Source: Mesorhizobium waimense
Lineage (GTDB): Bacteria; Pseudomonadota; Alphaproteobacteria; Rhizobiales; Rhizobiaceae
NCBI RefSeq assembly: GCF_003601975.1
Contig: NZ_QZWZ01000001.1
Coordinates: 124,001 to 188,000 of the forward strand
DNA: 64,000 nt
Direction of reading: 5' to 3'
Numbering within the stretch: position 1 is the first letter of the stretch; the number at the start of each line of letters is the position of its first letter. Shown here one piece after another: positions 36,167 through 44,947 of this stretch. The position numbers and the translations under genes were made by a program. The notes under the pieces were generated by a model. The model saw only the letters and a program-made list of their open reading frames with translations, was not told the origin of the DNA and ran no database searches.

Positions 36167-36973
36167 TCAATCCTTGAGGTTGTCGGGATTGAGCGGCGTC
36201 TTCAGCCAGGCCTTCGAGCTCTCATCCAGCTTGCCGTCGGCCAGCATCTTGGCGACCGCGTCGTTGACCGCCTGCTTCAGCCGGTCCTCGTTCTTGTTGA
36301 GGCCGATATGCGAAGGCGAGGTGAGCAACTGGAATTTCTGCTCCGGCTGCAGCGCGTCCTGCTTGGCCAGCACCTGGGCGCCGACATCGTTGCCGACCAC
36401 CATCAGCTGGGTCTGGCCGGAGATGAAGGCCTGGATGACGGAATTGTAGTTGTCGAAGCGGCGGATGTCGGCCGAAGCGGGCGCCGCTTCGGTCAGCGAA
36501 GTATCCTCCAGCGTGCCGCGGTTGACCGCGATCGACTTGTCGGCGAGATCTTCCTTGCCTTTGACGGCGAGTGCGGTCGGACCGATCACGGCGATGTAGT
36601 AAGGCGCATAGGCGGCGGCGAAATCGATCACCTGCTCGCGTTCCTTGGAATAGCCGACGCTCATCAATATATCGACACGCTTGTCGGTCAGATAGGGGAT
36701 GCGGTTCTGGCCGGTGACGCTGACCAGGTTGAGCTTGACCTTCAGGGAATCGGCGATCGCCTGCGCCACGTCGATGTCATAGCCCTTGATGCTCATGTCG
36801 GCGCTGGCTGAGGAGAAGGGCGGGAAGTCGGAGAAGATGCCGACATTGATCGCGCCGGCCTTGGCGATATCGTCGACCGCGTCGGCATTGGCCTGCGTGG
36901 TGAAACCAAAGCCGGTCGCGCCGAGCATCAGCGCGGCGGCGATGGATGATTTGAGCTTCATGTGAAAAGTCAT
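36167..36973 (-). CDS. Polar amino-acid ABC transporter substrate-binding protein
   Basis: A 268-residue periplasmic binding protein. The signal peptide is LKSSIAAALMLGATGFGFTTQANA. Mature motifs include INVGIFSDFPPFSSASADMSIKGYDIDVAQAIADSL, RIPYLTDKRVDILMSVGYSKEREQVIDFAAAYAPYYI and LADKSIAVNRGTLEDTSLTEAA, all typical of the family-3 binding fold. AGGGGAA before the ATG at 36973 decides the start. It is the first transporter gene after the ureohydrolase, so its ligand may be arginine-like or another guanidino compound. Confidence 0.9.
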   Translation of the reverse strand: MTFHMKLKSSIAAALMLGATGFGFTTQANADAVDDIAKAGAINVGIFSDFPPFSSASADMSIKGYDIDVAQAIADSLKVKLNLVSVTGQNRIPYLTDKRVDILMSVGYSKEREQVIDFAAAYAPYYIAVIGPTALAVKGKEDLADKSIAVNRGTLEDTSLTEAAPASADIRRFDNYNSVIQAFISGQTQLMVVGNDVGAQVLAKQDALQPEQKFQLLTSPSHIGLNKNEDRLKQAVNDAVAKMLADGKLDESSKAWLKTPLNPDNLKD

Positions 36974-37010
36974 TGTCGTTCCCCTGCTGGAAGCTTGTTT
37001 GTTTGAGGCC

Positions 37011-37035
37011 GGCCGCCGGCTCCAGCGCGGCGGCC
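37011..37035. other. Hairpin between the ureohydrolase and binding-protein genes
   Basis: GGCCGCCG (37011-37018) pairs with CGGCGGCC (37028-37035) around a nine-base loop, in the 80-base gap. It may moderate read-through from the ureohydrolase gene into the transporter genes. Confidence 0.5.
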
Positions 37036-37053
37036 GCCTTAGATTGTTTAGTG

Positions 37054-38115
37054 TCAGGATCCCTTGCTCGTGATCGCCGGGCTGAACACCATCAGGCTCA
37101 GGATCTCGAACAGGATTTGCGCACCGACATGCGCGGTGTTGGTGGTCGCGTCATATTGCGGCGCCACCTCGACGACGTCGCCGCCGACGATGTTGAGACC
37201 CTTGAGGCCGCGCAGCAGTTCGAGCACCTCGCGCGTCGTCAGACCGCCGATCTCCGGTGTGCCGGTGCCCGGCGCGAAGGCCGGATCGACGCTGTCGACG
37301 TCGAAGGAGATGTAGGTCGGGCCGTCGCCGACAATCTTGCGCGCCTTCTCGATGATGGCGGGCATGCCGAGGCCGGTCACCTCCTCGGCATGCACCACGG
37401 TCATGCCGGATTCGTAGCTGAATTCCCACAGATACTCGGCTGCGCCGCGAATGCCGATCTGGATGGTGCGCGACGGGTCGAGCACGCCGTCCAGCACCGC
37501 ATTGCGGAACGGGCCGCCGTGGTGGAACTTGGTCAGGTCGAAGAGGCCGCTGGTGTCGCAATGGGCGTCGATATGGATCATGCCGACCGGCGCCTTCTTG
37601 CCGACCGCCTTCAGGATCGGATGGCTGATCGAATGGTCGCCGCCGACCGAAAGCGGGATCACGCCGGCGTCGACGATCTGGTTGGTGCGGCGCTCAATGT
37701 CGTCATGGCTGGTCTCCAGCCGGTAGCGGCTCTGGAACGGCACGTCGCCGATGTCAGCCACCCGCAGCTCGTGCGTCGGCGCGCATTCCAGCACATGGTT
37801 GTAGGGGCCGATGCGTTCGATGGAGCGCAGCGCCCTTGGCCCGAAGCGCGAGCCCGGCCGGTTGGTGACGCCGAGATCCATCGGCACGCCGATGATTGCC
37901 ACCTGCAGGTCGCCGAAGTCTGGATTTTCGGCGGCAATCTCGCGATAGGGTGCTGCAAGGAAGGTCGGGATGCCGGAATAGGGCGCCAGCCTTGTGCCGC
38001 TCTTGGAGAAGATCTTGTCGGCGACCTTGCGGAATTTCGGGTCGAACATCTCGCCGCCATGGCCCTCGCCATATTTGCGACGCAACGCTTCGAGCTTGCC
38101 GCGATCATAACCCAT
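37054..38115 (-). CDS. speB: Ureohydrolase of the agmatinase/guanidino-acid family
   Basis: A 353-residue binuclear manganese enzyme that releases urea from a guanidino substrate. The metal ligands are seen in SVGGDHSISHPIL, MIHIDAHCDTSG and SFDVDSVDPAFAPGTGTPE. VIIGVPMDLGVTNRPGSRFGPRALR opens the domain. It is longer than E. coli agmatinase, with about 70 extra N-terminal residues, like several guanidinobutyrase/guanidinopropionase homologues, so agmatine is not certain. Two ABC transporters lie downstream on the same strand and a LysR gene diverges upstream. The urea would be a substrate for the urease encoded in this window. Confidence 0.88.
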   Translation of the reverse strand: MGYDRGKLEALRRKYGEGHGGEMFDPKFRKVADKIFSKSGTRLAPYSGIPTFLAAPYREIAAENPDFGDLQVAIIGVPMDLGVTNRPGSRFGPRALRSIERIGPYNHVLECAPTHELRVADIGDVPFQSRYRLETSHDDIERRTNQIVDAGVIPLSVGGDHSISHPILKAVGKKAPVGMIHIDAHCDTSGLFDLTKFHHGGPFRNAVLDGVLDPSRTIQIGIRGAAEYLWEFSYESGMTVVHAEEVTGLGMPAIIEKARKIVGDGPTYISFDVDSVDPAFAPGTGTPEIGGLTTREVLELLRGLKGLNIVGGDVVEVAPQYDATTNTAHVGAQILFEILSLMVFSPAITSKGS

Positions 38116-38300
38116 GTCGGTCTCCTCCTGTCTGAATGATGACTCGAAAGGCCTCGGCGACGCTTGGCGAACTGACCACCATCCGGCCGGACCGCTGTCC
38201 CGCTCTGGCTGCCTTCGAATTTCACGTCTTGATGCTGCTCTGGTTCAAAGTGTCCGGCAGCTGGATTGAAAAATCAATTGATATTGTTAGTGTAATTACT

Positions 38301-38315
38301 GTGAGAAAATCTCAC
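38301..38315. promoter_or_regulatory. Palindromic LysR-type operator candidate
   Basis: GTGAGAAAATCTCAC is a perfect five-base inverted repeat containing T-N11-A. It sits in the 262-base divergent interval between the ureohydrolase gene and the LysR gene, 63 bases before the regulator's start. It is locally A+T-rich (ATTGATATTGTTAGTGTAATTACT), as promoters in this genome tend to be. Confidence 0.5.
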
Positions 38316-38377
38316 AATCAATTTGGCGAGCGATCTTGTCCGAAAACCGGCCTCACGATCGTGCTTAGCGAGTGCCG

Positions 38378-39352
38378 ATGGCCAAGCGTCTGCCCCCGTT
38401 GAATCCGCTGCGTGCCTTCGAGGCGACGGCGCGCCACGCCTCGCTGACCAAGGCGGCGACCGAGCTCAACGTCACGCACGGCGCCATCAGCCACCAGATC
38501 AAGGCGCTCGAGCAATCGCTCGGCGTCAAGCTGTTCGAGCGCGCCGGGCAACGGGTGAAGCTCACGCCGCACGGCGCCGAACTTCTGCCGGCGGTGTCGA
38601 CCGCCTTCGACGGCATCGCCGCCGCCACCCAGCGCATGACGAGGCCGGCCAGCGCCGGCACGCTCTCGGTCTCCTGCGTGCCGGCGCTGCTGCTTTTATG
38701 GATGGCGCCCCGGCTCGGCAGCTTCATGTCGCAATATCCCGACATCAGGCTGACGCTCGTCCCGTCCAACGACGCCAGGGACATCCGCGCGCCGCATATC
38801 GATGTCTGCGTGCATTATGGCGACGGCAGCTGGAGCGACTGCTGGATGCGCAAATGGTCGGGCCTGGAACTGTTCCCGGTGGTCAGCCCGACGCTGATCA
38901 ACAACCGTCCAATCCGCACCGTCCGCGATCTCGCCGACCATGTCTTCCTGCATGGCGATGACGGCCGCGAATGGCACACCTGGCTGGCCGCCGCCGACGG
39001 GCTCGATCTGGAGCGCGGTCGCCGCCACCATCTCGGCGATGCCCGCACGGCCACCGAAGCCGCGGTTCATGGCCATGGCGTGGCGCTTGGCGATTCCGTC
39101 ACGGCGAGCACGCTGCTCGCTAGGGGCCTGCTGGTCGCGCCGTTCAGCCTGTCGGTGCCGGCGGTCGACGATTTCTACGTCGTCTGCCGCAACGAGATGC
39201 GCTCGACGCCGATCGTGCAGCTGTTCGTCGACTGGCTGTTTGCCGAGAAGCAGCAGGCCGACGGCCGCGCCGACGCGCCGGTGGCCGGCCGCATCGGCAT
39301 CCGCAGGAAACGTCCGGCATTGCGGGTGATCGGCGCCAAGAGCGCTTCCTGA
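38378..39352 (+). CDS. LysR-family transcriptional regulator (GcvA-like)
   Basis: A 324-residue regulator. [50 protein letters not shown] is the DNA-binding domain. The effector domain has [37 protein letters not shown], again GcvA-like. The C-terminal tail is basic ([16 protein letters not shown]). ATG 38378 is preferred to GTG 38372. It is divergent from the ureohydrolase-transporter operon, the usual arrangement for a LysR protein and its target. Confidence 0.88.
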   Translation: MAKRLPPLNPLRAFEATARHASLTKAATELNVTHGAISHQIKALEQSLGVKLFERAGQRVKLTPHGAELLPAVSTAFDGIAAATQRMTRPASAGTLSVSCVPALLLLWMAPRLGSFMSQYPDIRLTLVPSNDARDIRAPHIDVCVHYGDGSWSDCWMRKWSGLELFPVVSPTLINNRPIRTVRDLADHVFLHGDDGREWHTWLAAADGLDLERGRRHHLGDARTATEAAVHGHGVALGDSVTASTLLARGLLVAPFSLSVPAVDDFYVVCRNEMRSTPIVQLFVDWLFAEKQQADGRADAPVAGRIGIRRKRPALRVIGAKSAS

Positions 39353-39488
39353 GGCCGTTTCAAGTAAACCCGGCGCTTGCGCAGGGGGCGCTTTTTGTCG
39401 GGCCAGACCGCAAACCGGGCAGCGCTTTCAAAAATTCAATGCTATGAGGCATTTCGCGGGAAGCGAGCAGCGAAGGCGGCATCGAGAT

Positions 39489-40793
39489 ATGGCAAAGACC
39501 GATATTGCGCGGCGTGTCTACAACCACACCTGGAAGCTCGACCCGATCGTCCGCAGCCTGCTCGACACCGATTTCTACAAGCTTTTGATGCTGCAGATGA
39601 TCTGGGGCATGTACCCCAAGGTCGACGCCACCTTCTCGCTGATCAACCGCACCACCTCGGTGCGTCTCGCCGAGGAGATCGACGAGGCGGAGCTGCGCGA
39701 CCAGCTAGACCACGCCCGCACCTTGCGCTTCTCCAAGAAGGAGATGATCTGGCTGGGCGGCAACAATTTCTATGGCCGCAAGCAGATCTTCGAACCGGAA
39801 TTCCTCGCCTGGCTGGAAGACTTCCAGCTGCCCGAATACGAGCTTTCCAAGCGCGACGGCCAGTACGAGCTGAGCTTCAGCGGCCCATGGATGTACACCA
39901 CGCTGTGGGAGATCCCGGCGCTCGCCATCATCAACGAATTGCGCTCGCGCGCCGCCATGCGCGCCTTCGGCCCCTTTGCGCTCGATGTGCTTTATGCCCG
40001 CGCCAAGGCCAAGATGTGGGCCAAGACCGAGCGGTTGAAGGCGCTGCCCGGCATCCGCATCTCCGACTTCGGCACGCGCCGCCGCCATTCCTTCCTGTGG
40101 CAGCGCTGGTGCGTCGAGGCGCTGAAGGAAGGCATCGGCGAGGCCTTCACCGGCACCTCAAACGTGCTTTTAGCCATGGACAACGACCTGGAAGCGCTCG
40201 GCACCAACGCGCATGAACTGCCGATGGTGTTTGCCGCCCTTGCCAATTCGGAAAAGGAATTGAAGCAGTCGCCCTACAAGGTGCTGCAGGACTGGCAGCG
40301 CTACTATGGCGGCAATCTCTTGATCGTGCTGCCCGATGCCTTCGGCACCGCCTCCTTCCTGCGCGACGCGCCCGACTGGGTCGCCGACTGGACCGGCTTC
40401 CGCCCCGACAGCGCACCGCCGATCGAAGGCGGCGAGAAGATCATTTCCTGGTGGCGCGAGAAGGGCAGGGACCCGAAGCAGAAGCTGCTGATCTTCTCCG
40501 ACGGGCTCGAGGTCGAGACCATCGAGGAGACCTACCGCCACTTCAAGGGCAAGGTGCGCATGTCCTTCGGCTGGGGCACCAACCTGACCAATGATTTCGA
40601 GGGCTGCGCGCCCACGGAGACCAACAGCCTCGATGCGATATCGCTGGTCTGCAAGGTCACCGAGGCCAATGGCAGGCCGGCAGTAAAGCTGTCGGACAAT
40701 CCGGCCAAGGCGACGGGCGACCTCAGGGAGATCGAGAGGTATCTGAGGATATTCGGTGCGAAGGACCGCGTGGAGCAGCTGGTCAAGGTGTGA
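39489..40793 (+). CDS. pncB: Nicotinate phosphoribosyltransferase
   Basis: A 434-residue enzyme that makes nicotinate mononucleotide from nicotinate and PRPP for NAD salvage. Features include [21 protein letters not shown] at the N-terminus, [16 protein letters not shown], the phosphorylatable-His region [14 protein letters not shown], and [12 protein letters not shown] at the PRPP site. ATG 39489 is the sensible start; an upstream in-frame ATG at 39444 is possible. It lies about 8 kb from pncA and 9 kb from the nicotinate-catabolic-like operon. Confidence 0.94.
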   Translation: MAKTDIARRVYNHTWKLDPIVRSLLDTDFYKLLMLQMIWGMYPKVDATFSLINRTTSVRLAEEIDEAELRDQLDHARTLRFSKKEMIWLGGNNFYGRKQIFEPEFLAWLEDFQLPEYELSKRDGQYELSFSGPWMYTTLWEIPALAIINELRSRAAMRAFGPFALDVLYARAKAKMWAKTERLKALPGIRISDFGTRRRHSFLWQRWCVEALKEGIGEAFTGTSNVLLAMDNDLEALGTNAHELPMVFAALANSEKELKQSPYKVLQDWQRYYGGNLLIVLPDAFGTASFLRDAPDWVADWTGFRPDSAPPIEGGEKIISWWREKGRDPKQKLLIFSDGLEVETIEETYRHFKGKVRMSFGWGTNLTNDFEGCAPTETNSLDAISLVCKVTEANGRPAVKLSDNPAKATGDLREIERYLRIFGAKDRVEQLVKV

Positions 40794-40859
40794 GGGAGGG
40801 ATCGCCGGCTACGGGCATCGCCACTCAAGGCAATAAATTTGGATAGGTTGAGTTCCTTC

Positions 40860-41020
40860 GCGCCCCCCTCTGTCCTGCCGGACATCTCCCCCACGAAGGG
40901 GGAGATTGCGCTCGCATCTCCGCCTTCGCCAATCTCCAACGCTGCAAGGGAAGAGCCGACGGCGAAACCGCCAATCTCCCGCCAAGTGGGGGACATGTCC
41001 GGCAGGACAGAGGGGGGCGC
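40860..41020. repeat. 161-bp palindromic interspersed element with perfect 26-bp inverted ends
   Basis: The left end GCGCCCCCCTCTGTCCTGCC... (40860-40885) is the exact reverse complement of the right end (40995-41020). Inside are a CTCCCCC/GGGGGAG hairpin and CGCCAATCTCCAACGCTGCAA, shared with the element at 63-240. The ATG assigned to the next gene is the first codon of the right end. No transposase is encoded, so it would be a non-autonomous or RNA-acting repeat. Confidence 0.85.
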
Positions 41021-42449
41021 CGTCGAGTGCTGTCGTCACCGGTTAGCCCTTCTCCCGCCTGCCCTCGCAATGCTTCCCACCCCCGCCTTCGCGCACGCCT
41101 CCGACCGCGGCCATGTGCTTCTGCTCCCCACCGGCTACTACGTCACCGGCGGCGCACTTGCTGTCGCCATCAGCTTCCTGGTCCTGGCCCTGCTGCCGCC
41201 GGACGCGCTCGGCCGCTTCTGGCGACGCCACCTGCCGCTCATCGCCTTCGGTGACCGCCTCCGCACAATCGTCAGCCTGGTCTCCTTCGCCGGCTTTGTA
41301 TTTCTCATCGCCGCCGGACTGTTCGGCAGTCGCGACCCACTCTCCAACCCGCTGCCCCTCGTCATATGGACGCTGCTGTGGGTAGGCTTGGCCATGTTGC
41401 AGGGGCTACTCGGCGATCTCTGGTCGTGGCTCAATCCCTGGTATGGACCATGGCGCATCATCAGTCGCCTGATCGGGCGCGAAGACGAGGCGCAGGAAAC
41501 ACGCCCGCCCGCCTGGCTCGGCTGCTGGCCGGCGGTCTTCCTCTTCTTCGCCTTCGCCTGGTTCGAGCTGATCGATCCGGCGCCAGACGATCCAGCGCGC
41601 CTGGCCTTTGCCGCCGGCCTCTACTGGTTGGCGACCTTCATCGCCATGCTGGTCTTCGGCTATCGCGGTTGGAGCCGCAGCTGTGAGTTCCTGACGGTCT
41701 TCTTCGCCATGGTGGCGCGTTTCGCCCTCCTTGAGCGCAATGAAGTCGAGCGCGATGAAGACGGCCGGCTCAATCTCTGCTGGCCAGGCGCGAAGCTGCT
41801 GGCCGCCGAGCCGCTGCCGGCAAGCGGCATCGCCTTCCTGCTGCTCAGCCTGTCATCGGTGTCTTTCGACGGTCTGTCCAAAACCTTCTTCTGGCTCGGC
41901 CTTTTCAGTATCAATCCGCTCGAATATCCGGGCCGCACGGCGCTGATCGGCATTGGCAGTTTTGGCCTCGTGCTGACATTCGTACTGCTGGCGGCGGCAT
42001 TCTTTCTGACCGTTGTGCTCGGCCAGCATCTTGCCGCCAGCCGGCACTCCTTCGGTCAGGCGACAGGTCTGCTGGTCTGGTCGATCGTGCCGATCGCGCT
42101 CGCCTATCACGTCGCGCATTATCTGAAGGCGTTGCTGGTCGACGGCCAGTATGCGATTGCTGCCCTTTCCGACCCGTTTGCGCTGGGCTGGAACCTGTTC
42201 GGCACCGCCGACATGCAGATCGAAGCTGGCGTCGTTGCTGGTGCCGACTCGGCCTGGTGGCTGTGGAATCTGCAGGCCGGAATCATCATCGCCGGCCATA
42301 TGCTGGCAGTGCTTGTTGCCCACGGTCTCGCCTGGCGGCTGCACCCGGTTCCGTCGCGTGCAGCGCTCAGCCAATTGCCGCTCACCGTGCTGATGATCGC
42401 CTATACCGTCTTCGGCCTCTGGCTGCTTGCCACACCGACCGCGGGATGA
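40995..42449 (+). CDS. Multi-pass membrane protein of unknown function
   Basis: A 484-residue protein with a signal-peptide-like start (RHRLALLPPALAMLPTPAFAHA), then about ten hydrophobic helices. Recognisable landmarks are RDPLSNPLPLVIWTLLWVGLAMLQGLLGDLWSWLNPW and SLSSVSFDGLSKTFFWLGLFSINPLEYPGR. I cannot name the family. The start is uncertain: ATG 40995 lies in the right end of a palindromic repeat and yields a workable signal peptide, the next in-frame ATG (41070) cuts into it, and a longer reading from 40839 is encoded wholly by the repeat. It follows pncB by 201 bases. Confidence 0.65.
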   Translation: MSGRTEGGAVECCRHRLALLPPALAMLPTPAFAHASDRGHVLLLPTGYYVTGGALAVAISFLVLALLPPDALGRFWRRHLPLIAFGDRLRTIVSLVSFAGFVFLIAAGLFGSRDPLSNPLPLVIWTLLWVGLAMLQGLLGDLWSWLNPWYGPWRIISRLIGREDEAQETRPPAWLGCWPAVFLFFAFAWFELIDPAPDDPARLAFAAGLYWLATFIAMLVFGYRGWSRSCEFLTVFFAMVARFALLERNEVERDEDGRLNLCWPGAKLLAAEPLPASGIAFLLLSLSSVSFDGLSKTFFWLGLFSINPLEYPGRTALIGIGSFGLVLTFVLLAAAFFLTVVLGQHLAASRHSFGQATGLLVWSIVPIALAYHVAHYLKALLVDGQYAIAALSDPFALGWNLFGTADMQIEAGVVAGADSAWWLWNLQAGIIIAGHMLAVLVAHGLAWRLHPVPSRAALSQLPLTVLMIAYTVFGLWLLATPTAG

Positions 42450-42535
42450 GACAAGGCGACCAACATCCCCTTTGGGGAAAGCTCGCTTGCCACGTCGAGG
42501 CTTTGGTGATTTAGTTTGTACACATGCAATTTTTT

Positions 42536-42554
42536 CATCCTCTGCCCGAGGATG
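42536..42554. other. Small hairpin in the leader of the binding-protein gene
   Basis: CATCCTC (42536-42542) pairs with GAGGATG (42548-42554). It lies just after an A+T-rich stretch (TTTGTACACATGCAATTTTTT) likely to be the promoter of the ABC transporter operon. Its role is not clear. Confidence 0.35.
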
Positions 42555-42602
42555 GATGAGCCGCCTTATCGCTGGTCAAGACTGAAAAACAGGGGAACGG
42601 AC

Positions 42603-43907
42603 ATGGCTGACAAGAACGGATTTTTCGACCTCTCCAAGACCACTCTTTCTCGCCGCACCGCGCTGAAGGGCCTCGCCGCCGGCGCCGGCCTTGCCGTAGC
42701 GCCAGGCTTCGTCCGCTACAGCCAGGCGCAGAGCTCGGCGCCGATCAAGATCGGCTTCCAGTCGCACCGCACCGGCATCGGCGCCGCCTATGGCCGCTGG
42801 TATGAGAAGACCACCGCAGCCGCCGTCAAGGCCATCAACGATGCCGGCGGCATCAATGGACGCCCCGTCGAGGTGATCATCGAGGATGACGGCACCGATC
42901 CCGCCCGCGGCGCCGAAGTTGTCGGCAAGTTCGCTTCTCAGCACAAGACCGACATCGTCTTCGGCACGCTGTTCTCGCATGTCGTCATCGGCTCGGCGCC
43001 CGCCGCCGGCGAGGCCAAAATCCCCTATTTCGTCGTCAGCGAAGGCCACCACGTCGCTTCGACCAAGCTCAACCGCTACGTCTTCCAGCCCGGCATCACC
43101 GACGTGAAGAGCCAGATCCAGTCGATGGCGCCGTGGATCGCCGCCAATGCCGGCAAGAAGGTGACGCAGATATTCCCGGATTTCGCCTTCGGCTACGACC
43201 ACCGTGACTACCTGCCGCCGGCACTGAAGGCGCAAGGGGCGGACGTCATCGCCCAGATCGCCATCCCGCCGACGGAATCCTCCTTCACCAAATATTTTCC
43301 GCAGATCCCGGCCGAAACCGAGGTGATCTACCACGTCATGGTCGGTCCGGCGGTGCTCACCTTCGTCAAGGAACTCGGCGAGTTCTACGGCTCCAATCGG
43401 CCGCAGCTGTTCGGCTTCATGGATTCGCTCGAGGCCACCGACATCAACAGCCCCGGGCTGGAATTCCTCGACGGCAGCCATTTCTGGGAAGGCTCGCCGC
43501 GCTATGCGCAGCCCGATGATTCCGCCGCGCAGAAGGCCTACCGCGCCGCCGTCGGCATCGACGACAATGGTGCGGCCGTCGGCGATCCCAAGGATGTCTC
43601 CACCGCCTCGCACATGTTCGGCTGCTGGGAAACGCTCTACGTCGTCAAGAAGGCGATGGAAGATGCCGGGTACAAAGGGCCGGAAGACCGCGCCAAGCTG
43701 GTCGAGGCAACCGAGGCCCTGACCGAATTCGCCGAGGGGCCGGAGCACCCGCAGGGGCCAAAAACCTTCAACGGCAAGATCCACCAGTGCTTCGGCATCC
43801 AGAACATCTCCAAAGTCGAGGGCGGCAAGCTGAAGGTCGTCCACAAGACCAAGATCGAGGACGGCCTCTACGAGCCGGAAGGGGACTATACGACGCAGGC
43901 GCTGTGA
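42603..43907 (+). CDS. Branched-chain-type ABC transporter substrate-binding protein (Tat-exported)
   Basis: A 434-residue type-I binding protein. The leader TLSRRTALKGLAAGAGLAVAPGF is a twin-arginine signal. The mature domain has IKIGFQSHRTGIGAAYGRWYEKTTAAAVKAINDAGGINGRPVEVIIEDDGTDPARGAEV, the LivJ/Peripla_BP_6 pattern. AGGGGAA precedes the ATG at 42603. The ligand is not known. The family handles branched-chain amino acids, amides, urea and aromatic acids. The flanking pncB, pncA and nicotinate-type genes make a pyridine carboxylate one candidate. Confidence 0.9.
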   Translation: MADKNGFFDLSKTTLSRRTALKGLAAGAGLAVAPGFVRYSQAQSSAPIKIGFQSHRTGIGAAYGRWYEKTTAAAVKAINDAGGINGRPVEVIIEDDGTDPARGAEVVGKFASQHKTDIVFGTLFSHVVIGSAPAAGEAKIPYFVVSEGHHVASTKLNRYVFQPGITDVKSQIQSMAPWIAANAGKKVTQIFPDFAFGYDHRDYLPPALKAQGADVIAQIAIPPTESSFTKYFPQIPAETEVIYHVMVGPAVLTFVKELGEFYGSNRPQLFGFMDSLEATDINSPGLEFLDGSHFWEGSPRYAQPDDSAAQKAYRAAVGIDDNGAAVGDPKDVSTASHMFGCWETLYVVKKAMEDAGYKGPEDRAKLVEATEALTEFAEGPEHPQGPKTFNGKIHQCFGIQNISKVEGGKLKVVHKTKIEDGLYEPEGDYTTQAL

Positions 43908-44061
43908 GGCGCCTCACCCTCCCCCTTGTGGGGAGGGTCGGCACGCAAGCTTCGCGAACGCGAAGCTTGTGAGACGGGGTGGGGTCGCGACGATCCATGC
44001 CCCACTCCCCCACCCGACCGCTGCGCGGTCACCCTCCCCAAGGGGGAGGGTAAAGGGCGCC
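43908..44061. repeat. Palindromic element between binding-protein and permease genes
   Basis: It begins at the base after the stop codon with GGCGCC and ends with GGCGCC (44056-44061). ACCCTCCCCCTT on the left matches AAGGGGGAGGGT on the right. The interior holds a perfect 24-bp palindrome, CAAGCTTCGCG-AA-CGCGAAGCTTG (43946-43969). It fills the entire gap between the binding-protein gene and the permease gene except four bases. Confidence 0.8.
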
Positions 44062-44065
44062 CTGA

Positions 44066-44947
44066 ATGCACTTCGGACCCCACCTCCTCCTCGCTGCCCT
44101 CGAAGGCCTCGTCACCTCCGCCGTGCTGGCGCTGACGGCGCTGGGCCTGTCGCTGGTGTTCGGCGTCATGCGCGTCGTCAATGTCGCCCATGGCGAGTTC
44201 TTCATGCTTGGCGCGGTGCTCGCCTGGGCGATCTCGACGGCAATTTCGGGCCACCCGGCGGTCGGCTTCCTGGCAGCGCTGGTGCTGGCGCCATTGATCG
44301 TTGGCGCCATTGCGCTCGTCGCCGAGCGGCTGGTGCTGCGCCGGCTCCATTACAATCCGGAAGCCACCATCGTCGCCACCATCGGCATGCTCTACATCAT
44401 CCAGCAGCTGGCACTGACTTTCTACGGTCCGGAGGCGCGCCCCGTGGAGCCGCCTTTCACCTACCGCATCCTTTTGCCGTGGTTCGGCTATTCCGGCTAC
44501 AAGCTGTCCGTCATCGCCGCCTCGGCACTTCTGCTCGTCGCGACATGGCTGGTGCTGACGCGCACGAAGATCGGCCTCGTCATGCGCGCTACCCAGTATG
44601 ATAGTGAGACGGCGCAGGCCTTCGGCATCCCCGTCGACCGCGTCTATGCCGGCGTCTTCGCGCTCGGCGCCATGCTGGCGGCCATCGCCGCGGTGCTGAT
44701 CGTGCCGATCAGCCAGGCGCATTACCTGATGGGGCAGGACCCGCTGCTCTTGTCCTTCATCGTCGTCATCATCGGCGGGCTCGGCTCGCTGCGCGGCACC
44801 GTCGTCGCCGCCGTGCTGATCGGCCTGTCGGACGGCATCATCTCGGTGTTCTTCTCGCCGACCCTGGCCAAGATCATCGCCACTTTCCTGGTGGCCATGG
44901 TGCTGGTGTTCCGGCCGCACGGCCTGTTTGGGACGGCGTCGCGATGA
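44066..44947 (+). CDS. Branched-chain-type ABC transporter permease (LivH-like)
   Basis: A 293-residue permease with about eight helices. ALTALGLSLVFGVMRVVNVAHGEFFMLGAVLAW is the hallmark LivH start, and LIGLSDGIISVFFSPTLAKIIATFLVAMVLVFRPHGLFG the typical end. GLVMRATQYDSETAQAFGIPVDRVYAGVFALG is the coupling loop. It overlaps livM by four bases. Confidence 0.92.
   Translation: MHFGPHLLLAALEGLVTSAVLALTALGLSLVFGVMRVVNVAHGEFFMLGAVLAWAISTAISGHPAVGFLAALVLAPLIVGAIALVAERLVLRRLHYNPEATIVATIGMLYIIQQLALTFYGPEARPVEPPFTYRILLPWFGYSGYKLSVIAASALLLVATWLVLTRTKIGLVMRATQYDSETAQAFGIPVDRVYAGVFALGAMLAAIAAVLIVPISQAHYLMGQDPLLLSFIVVIIGGLGSLRGTVVAAVLIGLSDGIISVFFSPTLAKIIATFLVAMVLVFRPHGLFGTASR

Noticed and set aside
42515..42530. 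TTTGTACACATGCAAT as a second copy of the operator at 49591-49606
   Set aside because: Both contain TTG and CAA half-sites, but spacing and central bases differ, so common binding by the MarR protein is not supported.
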